A DNA stretch of 64,000 nt, taken from Cyclaneusma minus. Lineage: Eukaryota; Ascomycota; Leotiomycetes; Marthamycetales; Marthamycetaceae. Shown here piece by piece: positions 48,464-61,100 of the stretch. The DNA lies in assembly GCA_037179335.1 (NCBI GenBank), contig JAKZHN010000014.1, positions 186,001 to 250,000 on the forward strand, written 5' to 3'. Made by a program: the position numbers and the translations under genes. The stretch's first letter is position 1. The number at the start of each line of letters is the position of its first letter. A model generated the notes under the pieces. The model was not told the DNA's origin. It did no database searches and worked only from the letters and a program-made list of their open reading frames with translations.

Positions 48464-50886
48464 ATGCCGGACTCCAAGCTTCTGATATACCTCTTGCGGC
48501 GAGATCTTCGTCTTGCCGACAATCCCATCTTCGCTGCCCTAGCGGACCCACAGAGCAAGGAGAAGTTCACCCACGTGCTCCCTCTCTACGTCTTCCCTGC
48601 CCAACAAGTTGAGGTGTCCGGCTTCATCCCGAAGGATAGTGGGGCCAAGAGCCCGTATCCCGAGGCTAGGAGTGCCCTCGGCGGCTTTTGGCGATGCGGA
48701 CAGCATCGTGTCAAGTTCCTGGGCGAGAGCGTATGGGACTTGAAACAGTCTCTCGAAGAAGTGGGGAGTGGAATGGCAATTAGAGTCGGCATGGTAAGCG
48801 AGGTGGTCAAGAGCCTCGTCGACGGTTTTGAAAAAGAAAAGGAAAACGTGAAAGTTAGCGCTGTGTGGATGACCGCTGAAGAAGGAAATGAAGAGAAGAG
48901 TGAAGAGAGAGAAGTGGAGCGCGTGTGTGACGCAGCCGGCATAGACTTCAAGCTATGGACCGACGAGAAGTATCTAATTGACGAGTATGTTTTCTCCAAG
49001 GCACTTCCATCACGGCTGCTTGCCATACCACCTTGTGCTGTTACCCCCCTCCCGTCCATGCCCAGTTGGCCGACCTTATTTCTGCCCCTTTTAATCCACA
49101 CACTTGGTCCTGTCATTGCTGTTTACCTTCCGCCTGCACTTCAGCACCCCCCTTTCAGTCAATGTTCTAAACCAGCTACAGCCGAGATGTTCCTTTCTCA
49201 GACCCAAGAGACCTCCCAGACGTCTTTACCAACTACCGCAAGAAAGTCGAGCCTCTCCGGTCCGCCCCGCGTCCATCTGTCCCCAGGCCTACGTCCGGTT
49301 CTCTCCCAAGTTTCCCTAGTGCAGTTCCTCCACAGCATTCTCCCTTCCAAATTCCCACAACATACGAAGGCCTCGAAGCTGCTCTTTTTTCACCTATTCA
49401 AAAACCTGATATCAAGAATCCGCCATCTCCTCCATCAGACACTAAGTCCGCCCACCCGTTCAACGGCGGCTCTACTACCGCGATAGAACGTGTCAAGCAC
49501 CTCCTCGAGGGCAGCCACATGACCGCATACAAAGATACGCGCAACGGTCTTCTCGGCACGTCTTTCAGCACCAAGCTATCCGCCTGGCTTGCGCTTGGCT
49601 GCATCTCATCTCGCCAGGTTCACGAAGCTCTGTTGGTCTTTGAAGATGGCCTGACATCAGATTCTGACCTGAGCAAATACCGGGGCTCTTCGCAGTCAGG
49701 GCCAAGCTTAGGCAAAGACGCCCTAGGTCTTTGGGCCGGCGTAGGTGCGCACGCTAAGGGCTATGGTGAAGGCGAGAATAATGGCACGAAAGCCGTCAGA
49801 TTCGAGTTGTTGTGGCGTGATTACATGCGTCTCTGCACACGTAAATTTGGTTTACGTCTTTTCGCCGCCTCTGGTTTTCGTGCCGATTCGAGCATCTACT
49901 GGAAATCAGCTTCGATAGCAGTGATCCAAGCGCAGCGTTCCACGAGCCAGAAAGTATTGAAGACTCCCGGTAAGGCGAACGCCGAGGCAGTTGAGAGAGA
50001 ACTAGCTAGCAAGAAGCCGAAGGAAGAGGCCGAGGAGGTACGAGAGATGTTGGAAAGATTTTTGAATGGCACAACGGGAATGGGACTTGTCGATGCGAGC
50101 CAGCGAGAGCTCTATCACACGGGGTATACGAGCAACCGCGCGCGCCAGAATGTAGCGAGCTTTCTGGCCAAGCATCTCGGTGTCGACTGGCGATATGGTG
50201 CGGAGTGGTATGAGTCCATGCTAGTGGACTATGATGTGTCTAGCAACTGGGGAAACTGGCAGTACGTGGCAGGCGTGGGCAATGATCCGCGAGCAGCGGA
50301 GGGTGGCGGTGGTGGCAGAGTGTTTAACCCTGTGAAGCAGGCCTACGACTACGATGCGTCAGGCGACTACGTCAGAGCATGGGTTGAGGAACTGAGGAGT
50401 GTAGTGGTTCCTACGGGTGAAGGAAAGGATGCAGAGAGGGACAGGAGCCTGGCCGTGGGGCAGGTATTCCAGGCGTGGACGGTACCTGAGGAGAATAGGG
50501 AGAGTCTTGGGCTCAAGGGGCTGTTGTGGGTAGAAGAGCCATTGAGACGAATCGAGTTTACGGTCGGCAGACGAGGCAATGCTCGAGGTCGAGGCCGTGG
50601 CCGTGGTGGCGGAGGCGGTTACGGTGGACATCGAGGTGGCCGAGAGAACGGCGAGAAAAGAGGCTTGGGTGGTAGCGCAGTGGGTGGCTATGGATATGCT
50701 GTGAATGGTTGGAGTGGCGGCTGGGAGAACGGTCACGGAAACGCCAGGAATGGCTACAGTGGACATGCCTATGCTTATGCCGAGGGCAGTGAATATGGAG
50801 GCGGCGGCGGTGGCAACAGGTTTGGCCAAGGACGGAATGGCAGGATGGGAATGATGGAGAGAGACGCAGCTGCAAGGCACGTTTGA
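48464..50886 (+). CDS. DASH-type cryptochrome / photolyase
   Basis: Two exons, 48464-48984 and 49176-50886 (intron 191 nt); 743 aa from the first in-frame ATG. Binds FAD and an antenna folate; DASH proteins repair UV dimers in single-stranded DNA and may signal light. The N-terminal Rossmann part starts LLIYLLRRDLRLADNPIFAA. The FAD domain shows TAYKDTRNGLLGTSFSTKLS, WLALGCISSRQVHEAL, RFELLWRDYMRLCTRKFG, and the DASH hallmark YTSNRARQNVASFLAKHLGV then DWRYGAEWYESMLVDYDVSS and NWGNWQYVAGVGNDPR. After about residue 640 comes a Gly/Arg-rich tail (RGRGRGRGGGGGYGGHRGG), as in other fungal cry-DASH, probably RNA-binding. The frame stays open 65 codons upstream without an ATG (see findings). Confidence 0.94.
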
Positions 50887-51880
50887 GTGCAGTGTCATCA
50901 TGGGTTGCTTGTTTCCATCATCGTCCATCATCGTCGGGAATACCTCCAGCATTCACCCGACTTTTGCAACAAGCCAGGGGTTACGTGTCGACTTCTCCGA
51001 ACCGGGTCGGGATTGAGCCTCTGGGCTCATCCGTCTGATGACCGTCGTCTGGCATATGCCTATTATGTATGTCACAACCCGACAGCATGCATGCGGTGGT
51101 AATCCCGCGGATCGCGTTCTTCAATGTTGGTTTGGGGCACGTTTTCGCTGCTTGTAGTAGTTTACTTGTCGTTTCCAATATACCAGGCCGGTCGTTTCCA
51201 ATATGTCAGACATGTCAGACAGTCACATCATTACCTACCTTATGCGACCATGAGACTTGAGGCGTGGTAGGCAGCAGCGATGTTCGAATCCAGCCCGAGG
51301 GGTTCTGTTCGGGAAGGAGTGACAGCATCATGCGGCGAAAGTCACAGATCACGGTATAGGAGTTCCGGGAGTATACCACGCAGCCACGGCCACCCGTTAT
51401 CGCGCCACCAGTACCTACCTAGTAAGTGGCCGTGAGATCCTTTTTTCAGCATCGTAAGTGCTTCTTCAGCGTAGAGTATAAGAGCATCCACAAAAAAACT
51501 CGAAGGATCTTCATGTAGGTGCAGGAACGCGAAGAAGGCTCCGGGTCGTCTAGGCGCTGGTATCATCGGAAATGTGGCCCGTTGCATTGGCTAGGTATGA
51601 CACTTAAGAAGATTTTGATATTCCGACTCCATAAACCAACAAATTTCATGCAGAACCCTGCCTAACTGCCGGAACTTTTGATATGCCCTTCTAATTGTCT
51701 ATACCCCATGAGTACAACAGCACAAAATGCAAAGTCCGACGAGACCCTCGAATTAGCGGCGAGAAAGGTGAGAAAATTTGTCCCGACGACGGGTATGTGC
51801 AAGACCGTCGCTTGGGTACCTGCATGTGCAGGTTAATGGTACCGTGACCCACCACTGCATACCAGATTCGGATAGAGTAG
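50887..51880. other. Convergent intergenic region, cry-DASH / citrate synthase
   Basis: About 1 kb between two 3' ends, no gene seen. ACCTACCT-type motifs occur at about 51231 and 51411. A lone GTTCGAATCC at 51282 is not part of a tRNA. Confidence 0.45.
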
Positions 51881-53538
51881 TTAAAGCTTGGACGAGCGGC
51901 GCTCTTGCGCTTCGCCAACGTAGATTTGCTGGGGGCGCCAAATGCGTGGTGAACGTTCTATGGATCATATACTTGTCAGATATACGTGTTACAAGTCAAG
52001 CCGGTAGTCCACGTACCTTGCTGCTCCCTCCAGTGCGCCACGGCCCCGGGTACTCGAGCGGAACAAGCCAGAGCCAACACCATGTCGTCCGGGAAACCAC
52101 TTGAGATGGGCAGCGGTTAGCAGACTTTCACACAGCAGAGATTATGCCGCCTCTTGCTGAGGGTCCGGGAAAGGGGGATACTCACAGTGCTGTAAAACAC
52201 AGGCAGCCATACAAATCGATACTCGGAACCAACCTCCTCGACACGAAATACTCGTCGCGGCTAGCCGCCTTTTCCACTTCCAGCGCCACATCCAGCAGCG
52301 GATTTCGTCGCATTTCCGGCTCCATCTCCTTGATTAGCTCCATGACTAACCTGGCTCGTGGGTCCACGGCCCTATACAAGCGGTGCCCGAACCCGAACAG
52401 CCTCATCTTACCCGCCTTCACATCCTCGATAAGGCTCGGGACGTTTTCCGGTGATTCGACACGTTTATACGTCTCATACGCCATGCTCAAGGCACCGGCA
52501 TGCAGGGGCCCGAAAGCTGATGCAACGGCAGCCACAAGACACGACAGCGGATCCGCGAGGGTAGAGCCCACATGCAAGAACGCGGCTGTCGAATTCGTCA
52601 TCTCGTGATCGGCGAACAAAATCCAGAGTCTAGAAAGGCGGCGGACTTTCACGGGAGAGGGAAGACCGGTAGAAGGTTCCACGTGACCGATCATAAGCAG
52701 GAAGTTCTCGACAATATTGAGATGCGGAAGAGGAGCTGTGAGGGTATGGGAGTGGCTACGGCAGTAGATGAGAGCAACAGTGGTGAAGATGGCAGAAATG
52801 CATCTGGTGAGGCCTATGTCGACGGCGGAGAGGCGCTTTGAATATAGGACGCGGCCCACGTGGATGGGTACGGAATCTGGGTATGAGGCCGTCCAAGCAG
52901 AGAGGGCGGCTTGGATGATGGTAGATCGGGGAGCATCGATCCTAAGGAGCATGAGTCCGGAGCCACTGGGTAGGGATACATGGAGACCAAAGACTTACGG
53001 AAAAGCAGCTATCACGTCTAGGACCATTTGTGGGGGAGTTGAGAGATCGACGAGTTGGCGTCTGAATGTCACGGTCTCTTCACGAGACGGCAGGTGACCC
53101 CAAGAAAGAAGGTAGACAACTTCTTCAAACTCATGGTTGTGAAAAAGGTATTCGATGTCGTATTGGCGGTAGTGGATCGTCCCCTTCTCGCCATCTCTAG
53201 GTTGTCATTTTAGCCAAGACCGGGCCAAGTTAGGCGCTTCGAAATGATACATACACGAGGGTGATCTCAGAGTCCATAGGCGCTGTGTTGCCAAAGCCTG
53301 GGTCGAGAATTCGAATACCTTGCTCGGTTTCTTCTCCCGCCCCTGGTCGCGGAGCAGTGATGGCCTTGAAATCCATTGCCCTGATGGCATTGTTGGTGAT
53401 TGGGATTCGATATTCCCGCTGGGTTCTGCTGTCTTTGATGGCCAGCTCGGCGGGCACAGGCTGTGACTTGGTGTAAGCCATCCGGCTATCCGAGGTCTCC
53501 AACATATCCTGGGTGGTGTTTGTCTTGGAAGTAGCCAT
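51881..53538 (-). CDS. Citrate / alkylcitrate synthase with C-terminal SKL
   Basis: Five exons: 53538-53255, 53196-52999, 52941-52186, 52099-52017, 51957-51881; 465 aa. Condenses an acyl-CoA with oxaloacetate. It has the bacterial GltA-like layout (N-terminal beta region, then DGEKGTIHYRQYDIEYLF) rather than the mitochondrial enzyme's. Catalytic residues are present: H273 in DHEMTNST, H308 in GPLHAGA, H347 in GFGHRLYRAVDPRA and D403 in SIDLYGC; the end motif IWRPQQIYVG is kept. The last residues are RRSSKL, a peroxisomal PTS1, reached only through the small last exon (E from G|AA). The ATG at 53538 has a GCCATGG context; an ATG at 53604 is too near the TATA-like box. The PrpD-type gene lies divergently 1.7 kb away, so a propionyl- or longer acyl-CoA substrate is plausible but unproven. 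Confidence 0.9.
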
Positions 53539-53630
53539 GGCTGAGGTGGTTCTATGTCGACGAGTTACGTCAAGTTCCAAAGCGGTTTGCGAGGTGTTTT
53601 CCATTGGTAACAGACAAGTCACTTGCTTTG

Positions 53631-53637
53631 ATATATA
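53631..53637 (-). promoter_or_regulatory. TATA-like box of the citrate synthase gene
   Basis: TATATAT on the minus strand, about 95 bases before the ATG at 53538; this distance favours that ATG over the one at 53604. Confidence 0.45.
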
Positions 53638-55272
53638 GGTAGTGAATGACTGGTAGTTCTAAAGTTCCCAGGTAGTCGGTCAACATCTTGATATATACGG
53701 GCCGGGGGATGCTGATATGTATATTAATGCAGGATATATTACAGTCACTGGATCTTACTCGGGCCCAACAAGGACTTGCTAGCCAGCTCATCTCCTTACA
53801 CGAAAAGGCTCTGGCCTCTTGGCGACGTCATTCGCTGTCACCCTGTGTGTTACTTTGTGGAGGGATGTGATCGCCAGTGGGAGGACAGAGGGGGGTGGGC
53901 GGCCATGGCCATGGCCGACAAATGGCGGCAGCATCCTGATAGCCGGGAAGGGTGGAATTCTGGATTACTCAGATTGAGTTGGACAGAGTCTAGGTACCTA
54001 CTTGGACGAGGTCGGCGCGATACACCGAGATCGTGGTTCTGCAGATCCGTGCGCATCGTCAAGTCAAGTCCGAGCGCACACCAGCCTTTTGGAGCACGAG
54101 GCCTTGAAGCATAACCGCTGCTACCACTACTGCGCCGCCAAAGGCCGGCTGCATCGCCAGTCACCATCATTTCCACTCATGTCTGCGAAAGAGCCTCCTC
54201 GACCAGCAAAGAGCCGCGCGCGGGTGGAGCCCTGCAGTCGGAGCCCGTCTGCCGCGTCTGGTGCGGTGAGAGAGACGGGCTTTGCGCAAAGACGAACTGC
54301 TCTGGACGTCGAGAAGGCCACCTCGAAATGGCCTCCGACAGAGCCCACTGCCAGCCGCCTCGTACCATGGCCCCTCCTCGAGGAGATTTCCGTCCTGCCA
54401 TCAAGCTGTCCACTGTGAGCTGTTCCTCTCTCTTGAGAGCTGTTAGCCGGCACTTTAAGCCTCGACAGAAAGCTTTGGGCGTCTGCTTGCTGTCCAGTGA
54501 GCAGTCTCACGGCCACCAAGCCTCCGAGCCTCTGCCAGGTCCCGTCGGCTGCGCAATAATGGCCTCTTTCTGCTCCTCCGTCCCTTTCATCATATCACGT
54601 TTTCCCTTTCGTCGGCCCTGGCAAACTCAATTCCGGCCTCCTGGCAGAATTGCATGCTGTTCCCCACTCGCCCCATATCCCAGCGGATAGCCTCTTATAT
54701 GTGCTCTTATACTCTTCCCCTGTACGATGATGGCACTGCTGCTGCTCTCCATCCGGTCTTTGCATCCGCGAGGAAGTATCGGTGAGGCCGAGGTCACGAG
54801 ACACACAGGCATCTGTGTCGGAGCGGAACGTGAAGGGGCAGAGTCGAGAGCCGTTGTTGTGTAATGTGGAGCGTGTAGCGCCACTCTGCTCTGGAAGGCG
54901 ATCTTGCAGCTCCGGAAGAATGGTTCAAGGAGGGATGGGGAAACCTTGTACAGGGTACAAGTGTATGTACACATGAGTCCAACAAGACCAGACTTGCCCA
55001 GCGTAAAGGTTGGTCCCATTGGCCTAGCCTTTTCTCGTGTGTCCATCTGGCCGACCTTATATAGACGTGGCGTCCGCGAGACCATCAAATTCTTTGTTCC
55101 CTTCCAACAACTGAAAACCAATTTCGTTGAATTTGCGGACTTCGCTCTATCAGCCTATCCGCGCGTTGATACGACTCTTCCATTCCCCTATCTTCCGCTC
55201 CCCTAACTTATCTTCCCTACCCCATCCTCTTCGAGCGCCTTGCCTACCTGTTGTGACACAGCACCTGCTGCC
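53638..55272. other. Divergent promoter region, citrate synthase / PrpD
   Basis: About 1.6 kb. Probably regulates both genes. A TAGGTACCTA palindrome lies at 53991-54000. Small ORFs on the plus strand (for example 54181-54418 with a fair start context) have no family likeness and were not called. Confidence 0.5.
55058..55064 (+). promoter_or_regulatory. TATA-like box of the PrpD-type gene
   Basis: TTATATAG about 210 bases before the ATG at 55273, followed by a C/T-rich leader. Confidence 0.4.
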
Positions 55273-57213
55273 ATGGCTATTTCTGTGGCTGAGGCGGCTG
55301 CCTCTCCCGAGCACGGCACCACCAATGACTTTCCGCACGAATATGACCAGACCCTCCGGGATATCGTGGACTATGTCTACGACTTTGAGATCACCAACCC
55401 GGCTGCCTGGGACAATGCGCGCTACGCACTGCTCGACGCTTTAGGCTGTGCCATTGAAACCCTTGCGACGACTCCTGATTGCGTCAAAATGGTTGGACCT
55501 GTTGTTCGAGGTACTGTTGTGCCGGGCGGAACAAGAATTCCGGGGACCGCTCTGGAGGTAGACCCCGTCAAAGGGGCTTTCGATATAGGCTGTCTGGTTC
55601 GCTATCTCGACCACAACGACGCCTACACGGGGAAAGAATGGGGACATCCTTCCGGTGACTACTCTCACTCTCTACTCCGTGTTGTATGTACCTTTAGCTG
55701 ATATGTGTCTATCCGACTAGACAACCTCGCAGCCATACTTTCCGTCAGCGACTGGCTATCTCGTCGCACCCCCAACAGCCATATTTCATTTGCATCGCAC
55801 TTTGCCCACCCCGATGCCACGTTCTTTTCGCCTGCACCGACCCTTCGCACCCTTCTCGCTTGCCTCATCAAGGCTTACGAAATTCAAGGCACGCTGCAAG
55901 CCCTCAATGAATTTAATGAGCACGGTCTAGATCATGTACTTCTCGTCAAAGTCGCCTCGATCGCTGTGATATCCCCCTTACTTGGTCTCTCCAAAGACCA
56001 AGCTTTGGCCGCTGTCTCTCAAGCCTGGCAAGACGGTTCACCTCTGCGCATATATCGCCAAGCTCCTAATACGAGCGCTCGGAAAGGCTGGGCGGCGGGT
56101 GATGCAGCATCCCGCGCTGTGCATCTCGCCTTGCTGACATCCCAAGGCCAGCAAGGCAGTCCCACGGTCTTGAGCTGTCCCAAATGGGGCTTCCGAGACG
56201 TCTGCTTTGCTGGCAAAGAGATCAAACTTCCACGTCCGTACGGCACCAAGGTTGTGGAAACCGTCTTCTTCAAAATTGTCCCTGCCGAAGGTCACGGCCT
56301 GAGTGCTATTGAGGCGGCCCTGGACATTGTTTCACAACTCGACTCGAGGGGGATTGTGTTCGGCCATGGCAGAAACTGGGAGCTCATAAACCGGATTGAG
56401 ATTCGAACAACCAAAGCTGGCCATTCCATCATCAACAAGTCTGGTCCGCTTCGAGGCTATGCGGACAGAGATCATTGCTTACAATACATGGTAGCTGTTG
56501 CCCTTCTAAAGGGCTCCGTCATCGACTGCCCTGACTACGACGACTCATCTCCCTGGGCATCAGATCCACGCATTGATGCACTTCGCGGCAAAATGATCGT
56601 CGTGGAAGATGCTTCCTTTACCCGAGACTACTACGACCCGAAGGTACGATCCGCCGCCAACCAGGTCATCATAACACTACAAGACTCGACCCAATTAGAA
56701 GCCAGGAGAGATTACGCACTGGGCCATCATAGCAATCCTCAAACCCTGCCGTCTGTGCGAGCGAAGTACCACCACAACCTCGGTAGGAAGTTCCAAGACC
56801 CTCGAGTCAGCCTGATTGAGAAGACGGTCATGACGCCTGGATGCTGGGACATGAAAGTGTGCGAGTTTGTTGATTTACTTGTAGTCCCCGAGGCCATCAG
56901 TATACCAGATATCCCTTGCACTCCGGCAACTTCCCCTTCAGTTGTCACGCTGCTGGGAAAGTGCCAGGGTCAGACCAGCAATGAGAGCTTGCTAGAGCGT
57001 ATCGAACGCCCCCAGATACACAGTGCGGGCTCCGTAAGTCCAACGCTGCATGAAGCGCAGAGTATGTGCTCGAACGACAGCCCGTCAGAAATGGAGAAGT
57101 TGGGTGAGACGAAGCACGTCACCGCTTCTCGGAAGTCCAGATCCAGTGTTTTGGGTTGCTTTAGGAGGTTTCGACCTTGCAGAAGCTTGAGGAAATTGAT
57201 GCAGAAGATATGA
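55273..57213 (+). CDS. PrpD-type 2-methylcitrate (alkylcitrate) dehydratase
   Basis: Two exons, 55273-55654 and 55721-57213; 624 aa. MmgE/PrpD family enzyme that dehydrates 2-methylcitrate or a longer alkylcitrate to the aconitate form. The splice G|AC joins KEWGHPS to DNLAAILSVSDWL, the exact family order. Other family stretches are WDNARYALLDALGCAIE, YLDHNDAYTGKEWGHPSDN, ARKGWAAGDAASRAVHLALL, the PAEGHGLSAIEAAL loop, GPLRGYADRDHCLQYMVAVA and DYYDPKVRSAANQV. After about residue 523 there is an extra 101-residue tail ending in a basic, Cys-containing segment (CFRRFRPCRSLRKLMQKI), not part of the normal domain. ATG context is GCCATGG. No mitochondrial presequence is evident. The divergent citrate synthase would supply its substrate. 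Confidence 0.92.
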
Positions 57214-58157
57214 TAACTATATTAAGACCGAGAGATGGGTGGGTTTTCTTCTTGGGTTCGCTGCTTCTGGACGTAAAAAACGGCACTAGTTACGAGACTC
57301 CAGCCCCTTTTCCTTTCTTGGCACATGGTTATGATACCAGAAGGCATTCTATATCGTATTTATCCTTTCTTGCCAACATCAGGAAAATACTGATATGGCG
57401 GTATATATACGAGACTTTTTATACATCTGTGTTTTCGTACACACACATCGATATGTTCTAGCACCCGCATCTTGCATAGATGCGCGCAGATGCCCCTATT
57501 GGCCGCTTTCTTCACATAAAAATTAATGGGTAATGATGATGTGGGGCATAAATCCAGCGTCCCAGACTCCCAGCTGCTAAGCCCCACGACGAGCTGAACA
57601 ACCAAGTTCCACACCGCCATCTGGGTCCGCATGAACATGTACATGCGCTAGGGGGCATCTAAGCACGCAGCGAACGGTATAAAACACATTGTGGTATAAT
57701 ATACCGACAGCATATTATTTATGGCGAAGTGCGACAAAAGGATTTTGTCAGTCAGTCGCATCTCCCCATAGGAATATACGATGCGAGGTACGACATGCAC
57801 ATTATTTGCTGTGGCGCAAAACGTGCCTCCATGTCGTCAATTCTGCAGTCTGCAGATTAAAGCATCAATTCGATCGTCGATGCAGATCTCCCGCTGGGAT
57901 GGCGCCAAGCCCTTCTCCACGACATGGAGCAATGTGGGCCACTCCAGTCGGTTCGTGATCCCCGCCCCACATGGTACCATGGACCTCCCATGTAGGTACA
58001 TCAAGTACACTTCATGTTAACGTACTGACGCGAAGGGGGCCATTTACTGATAAGCTGTCACTCTGAACTCAATGCGGCAGAAACAAGAGTCTCGGTTGGC
58101 CTACGAATCTTTCGCGATCGAGATCTGTTATCCGATGGCAAATTGGGAATTTTGAGT
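57214..58157. other. Intergenic, PrpD downstream to island 2
   Basis: About 940 bases of normal composition, no gene supported. The shift to AT-rich DNA comes within 50-100 bases after 58158. Confidence 0.45.
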
Positions 58158-61100
58158 TACCTTAGCCATAATATCTGGATGCAAATCCCCATATATACTA
58201 TATAAATATCCATATATATTCTGCTTTATATTTTAGGCAGGTTTTTTTTTTCAATTTGGGGCCTCGTTAATATATAATAAAATTCGAAATAATTTAAATT
58301 TAAATTTAAAACTTTATTAATATAACGATTTAAAGCCTTGTTTATATTAATAAGCTGAAGCTTAATTAGCAGTTTATTATATATATTTATATACAAAAGT
58401 ATTATAAATGCTTATATATATTAAAAATAAATTATAGCATTATTAAAGCAATAGCTGCTATTATTATAATAAATAATATTTTATATAAGCTTAATATTTT
58501 AAAAACTATATTAATATAATATATATATATATATAATATTAAGACATTAAAATTAGAGAAATTGGTATAAATAGCAGGCTTTTATTTTATATATTTTTTT
58601 AATTTTAATTTAAAATTAAATTATTTCAATTAATTTTATTATAAAGCATTAAATTATAATACAATTTTAAGCTTTTTTGAAACCAGTAAAAAAAAGCCAA
58701 AAAATCTTTTTTTTTAAAAAAAAAAATGCGAAATTTTATTTTTTAGCAATAAGCTATTATATATATAATTGCTTAATAATATTAAGCTAATATTTAAAGC
58801 ATTTAATATATTAAAAATATTGCTGCCTAATATTAATAAAAATAATTTTTAAATAAAACTCTTATTTTTTCCGCCTTTTTTATAAAATTTGATAGAAATT
58901 AAAAAATTGCTATATATATTTATAAATAAATTTAAGCAATTTTAATTTAAATTACGGCTTTAAAAAAATATGCCCAAGCAATTAAATTAATTAAATTTAA
59001 TAATATAATAATTCTTATAATTAACCTTTTTAAAGCAAATATTTTAATAGCTTATTATAATATTTTGCTAAAAATAAAATTTTTAACGGATTAAAAAAAC
59101 TCCCAATTTAAAAAATAAATAAATAAAGGCTAAAATTTAAACAAATATAATAAATAAAACGGCTAATAGGAAATTTTGGTATATTTATAATCGAATATTA
59201 AAAACGGCTTTTAGATAAATCCAGCTTTAAATTAAAGCCTATATTAAAAATTATCCTATTTTTATCAACGCTTTTTTAATTATATTATAAAAGCAATTAA
59301 ATCTAATATATATAAATCCCGAATTTTAAATAAAAGCTATAAATAAACTAGCTAAAAAAAGGCATTTTTATTGCTAAAAATAATAATTTTTTAATATAAA
59401 TCGAAGGCTTAATTTAACCGAAAAAGCTTAAAATCCAATATTTTTGCTAAAAGCTATTTTTTAGCCTTGCTGCCGCTATTGCAATCCTAAAAATATCGGA
59501 TTATTTTATGTATATTTTATATATTAATAAATTGCAATCTATTGCAATAAATTTAAAAAACTCGGTTAAAAAAATATGTTTATTTTAAGGCTTTAATTAA
59601 GGAATTAAAAATAATATTGGATTTTTTAAATTAAAAAAACCCGAATACTATAAATATTAATATTAATGCAATTTTTAATATATAAGTAATATAAATAATT
59701 AAAGCTATTTTAAATATGCGCAAAATTATAAGGCAATGCTTTTAATATAAAGGCAAAAAATATTTTATTTAAAAATTCAAATTGCTTTTTATATTACTAT
59801 TAAAATAAGAATTTGGGAATTTAAAGTATAATGCCCAAAACCAATTTAAATAAAAAGGATTTGAAAAACTAATTGCTTTAATTTTTAAATATCAATTAAA
59901 GCGTATTTTAAAATTAGGTTTTTGGCAAAAACTAAAAAACAAAATATTAATAATAAACCCTTTTATTATTTTTATTTTTATTAATTAAATAAATTATATT
60001 TTTATTTTTATTAATAATAAATATTTGCTTTTTAAAATAATTAATTTCGCTTTTATATAAAAAAAACTATTTTTAGTATATTTTTTTAATAATCCAAGAT
60101 TTATTGGCTTATATATAAACGACAATTTAAATTATAAATTTATTATTTATATAATATAGCTTTAATTAAATATTGAGAGATCTATTATAAAAAAATAGAT
60201 AACTATAATATAATATTAAAATAAACCCAATTAAAATATAAAAAGCAATAATTAACGCTTATTTTAAAAACTTAAACTTTATATAAAATAATTAAAAAAT
60301 TAGCAATTAATATAAATAATTATACTAAAAAATAAATATTGCAAAAATTAATGTAATAGTATTTATTAAGCTTGCTTAAAAAAATGCCTATTTTTTAGCT
60401 AATATAAAAAGGGGTTTAAAAATTAAAATGCTTATAAACCCGAGAAAATATTTGCCAAAATACTGGCAAAATATATTAAATAAATTTAATTGAAAAAAAG
60501 CAAATAAATTGGGTTTTTTTTCTAAAATTTAGAAATTAGTTATTATATTAAATTTAAAAAAAAATAGCAAAAATCCTATTATATTTTAGGAACTTATATA
60601 TAGAATAAATTAAAAAAAGCTTTTAATATATTTTTTCTTATAAAATACTTAGAAAAAGAATTTATATAAATAAATAATTCGCCAGCAATAGCCTTAATAT
60701 TATTTGTTAAAAAACCAAAAAAGCCTATATTTTTATATAAAGTATTGGGCTTTAAATAAAATATCCAAAAAACCGCATTTTTGTTTAATTTATAAAATTT
60801 TATAAGCAATTGGCTAAGCTAAATAATTTATTAAATTAAATATAATTATTGCATTTAATAGAATTAAAATTATTAAAAATAATAAATAGCTTACGGCGTT
60901 TTATATTTAATATAAATTATATAAATAAATAATAACCTTTTTGAAACTAATTAATGCCTTAAGCATTTTTTAGCAATATATTAATTATTATTTGGCCAAA
61001 TATTTGGACGATTGTTATTTAGCCTATATAAATAATATATTAATTTATATAAATGGCTTTTTGAAATTATATTAAAAATATATATGAAAGATTTTAAAAC

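Noticed and set aside
48335..49486. Long plus-strand ORF of 383 codons as the whole cry-DASH N-terminal gene
   Set aside because: It starts with GTG and reads through the intron at 48985-49175 into a wrong frame; the proper splice joins to the frame that contains the FAD domain.
51282..51291. tRNA B-box-like GTTCGAATCC
   Set aside because: No stem can be formed around it and no A box lies at the right distance.
53230..53622. Start of the citrate synthase at 53622
   Set aside because: That codon is GTG. Of the two ATGs (53604, 53538), the latter has a GCCATGG context and a sensible distance from the TATA-like box.
54181..54418. Small plus-strand ORF in the citrate synthase / PrpD promoter
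   Set aside because: Fair start context but no recognisable domain, and antisense frames are equally open; not supported as a gene.
60594..60809. 71-codon ORF in island 2
   Set aside because: Composition is only K, N, I, F, L, Y type, as expected from random A/T-rich DNA; no motif.
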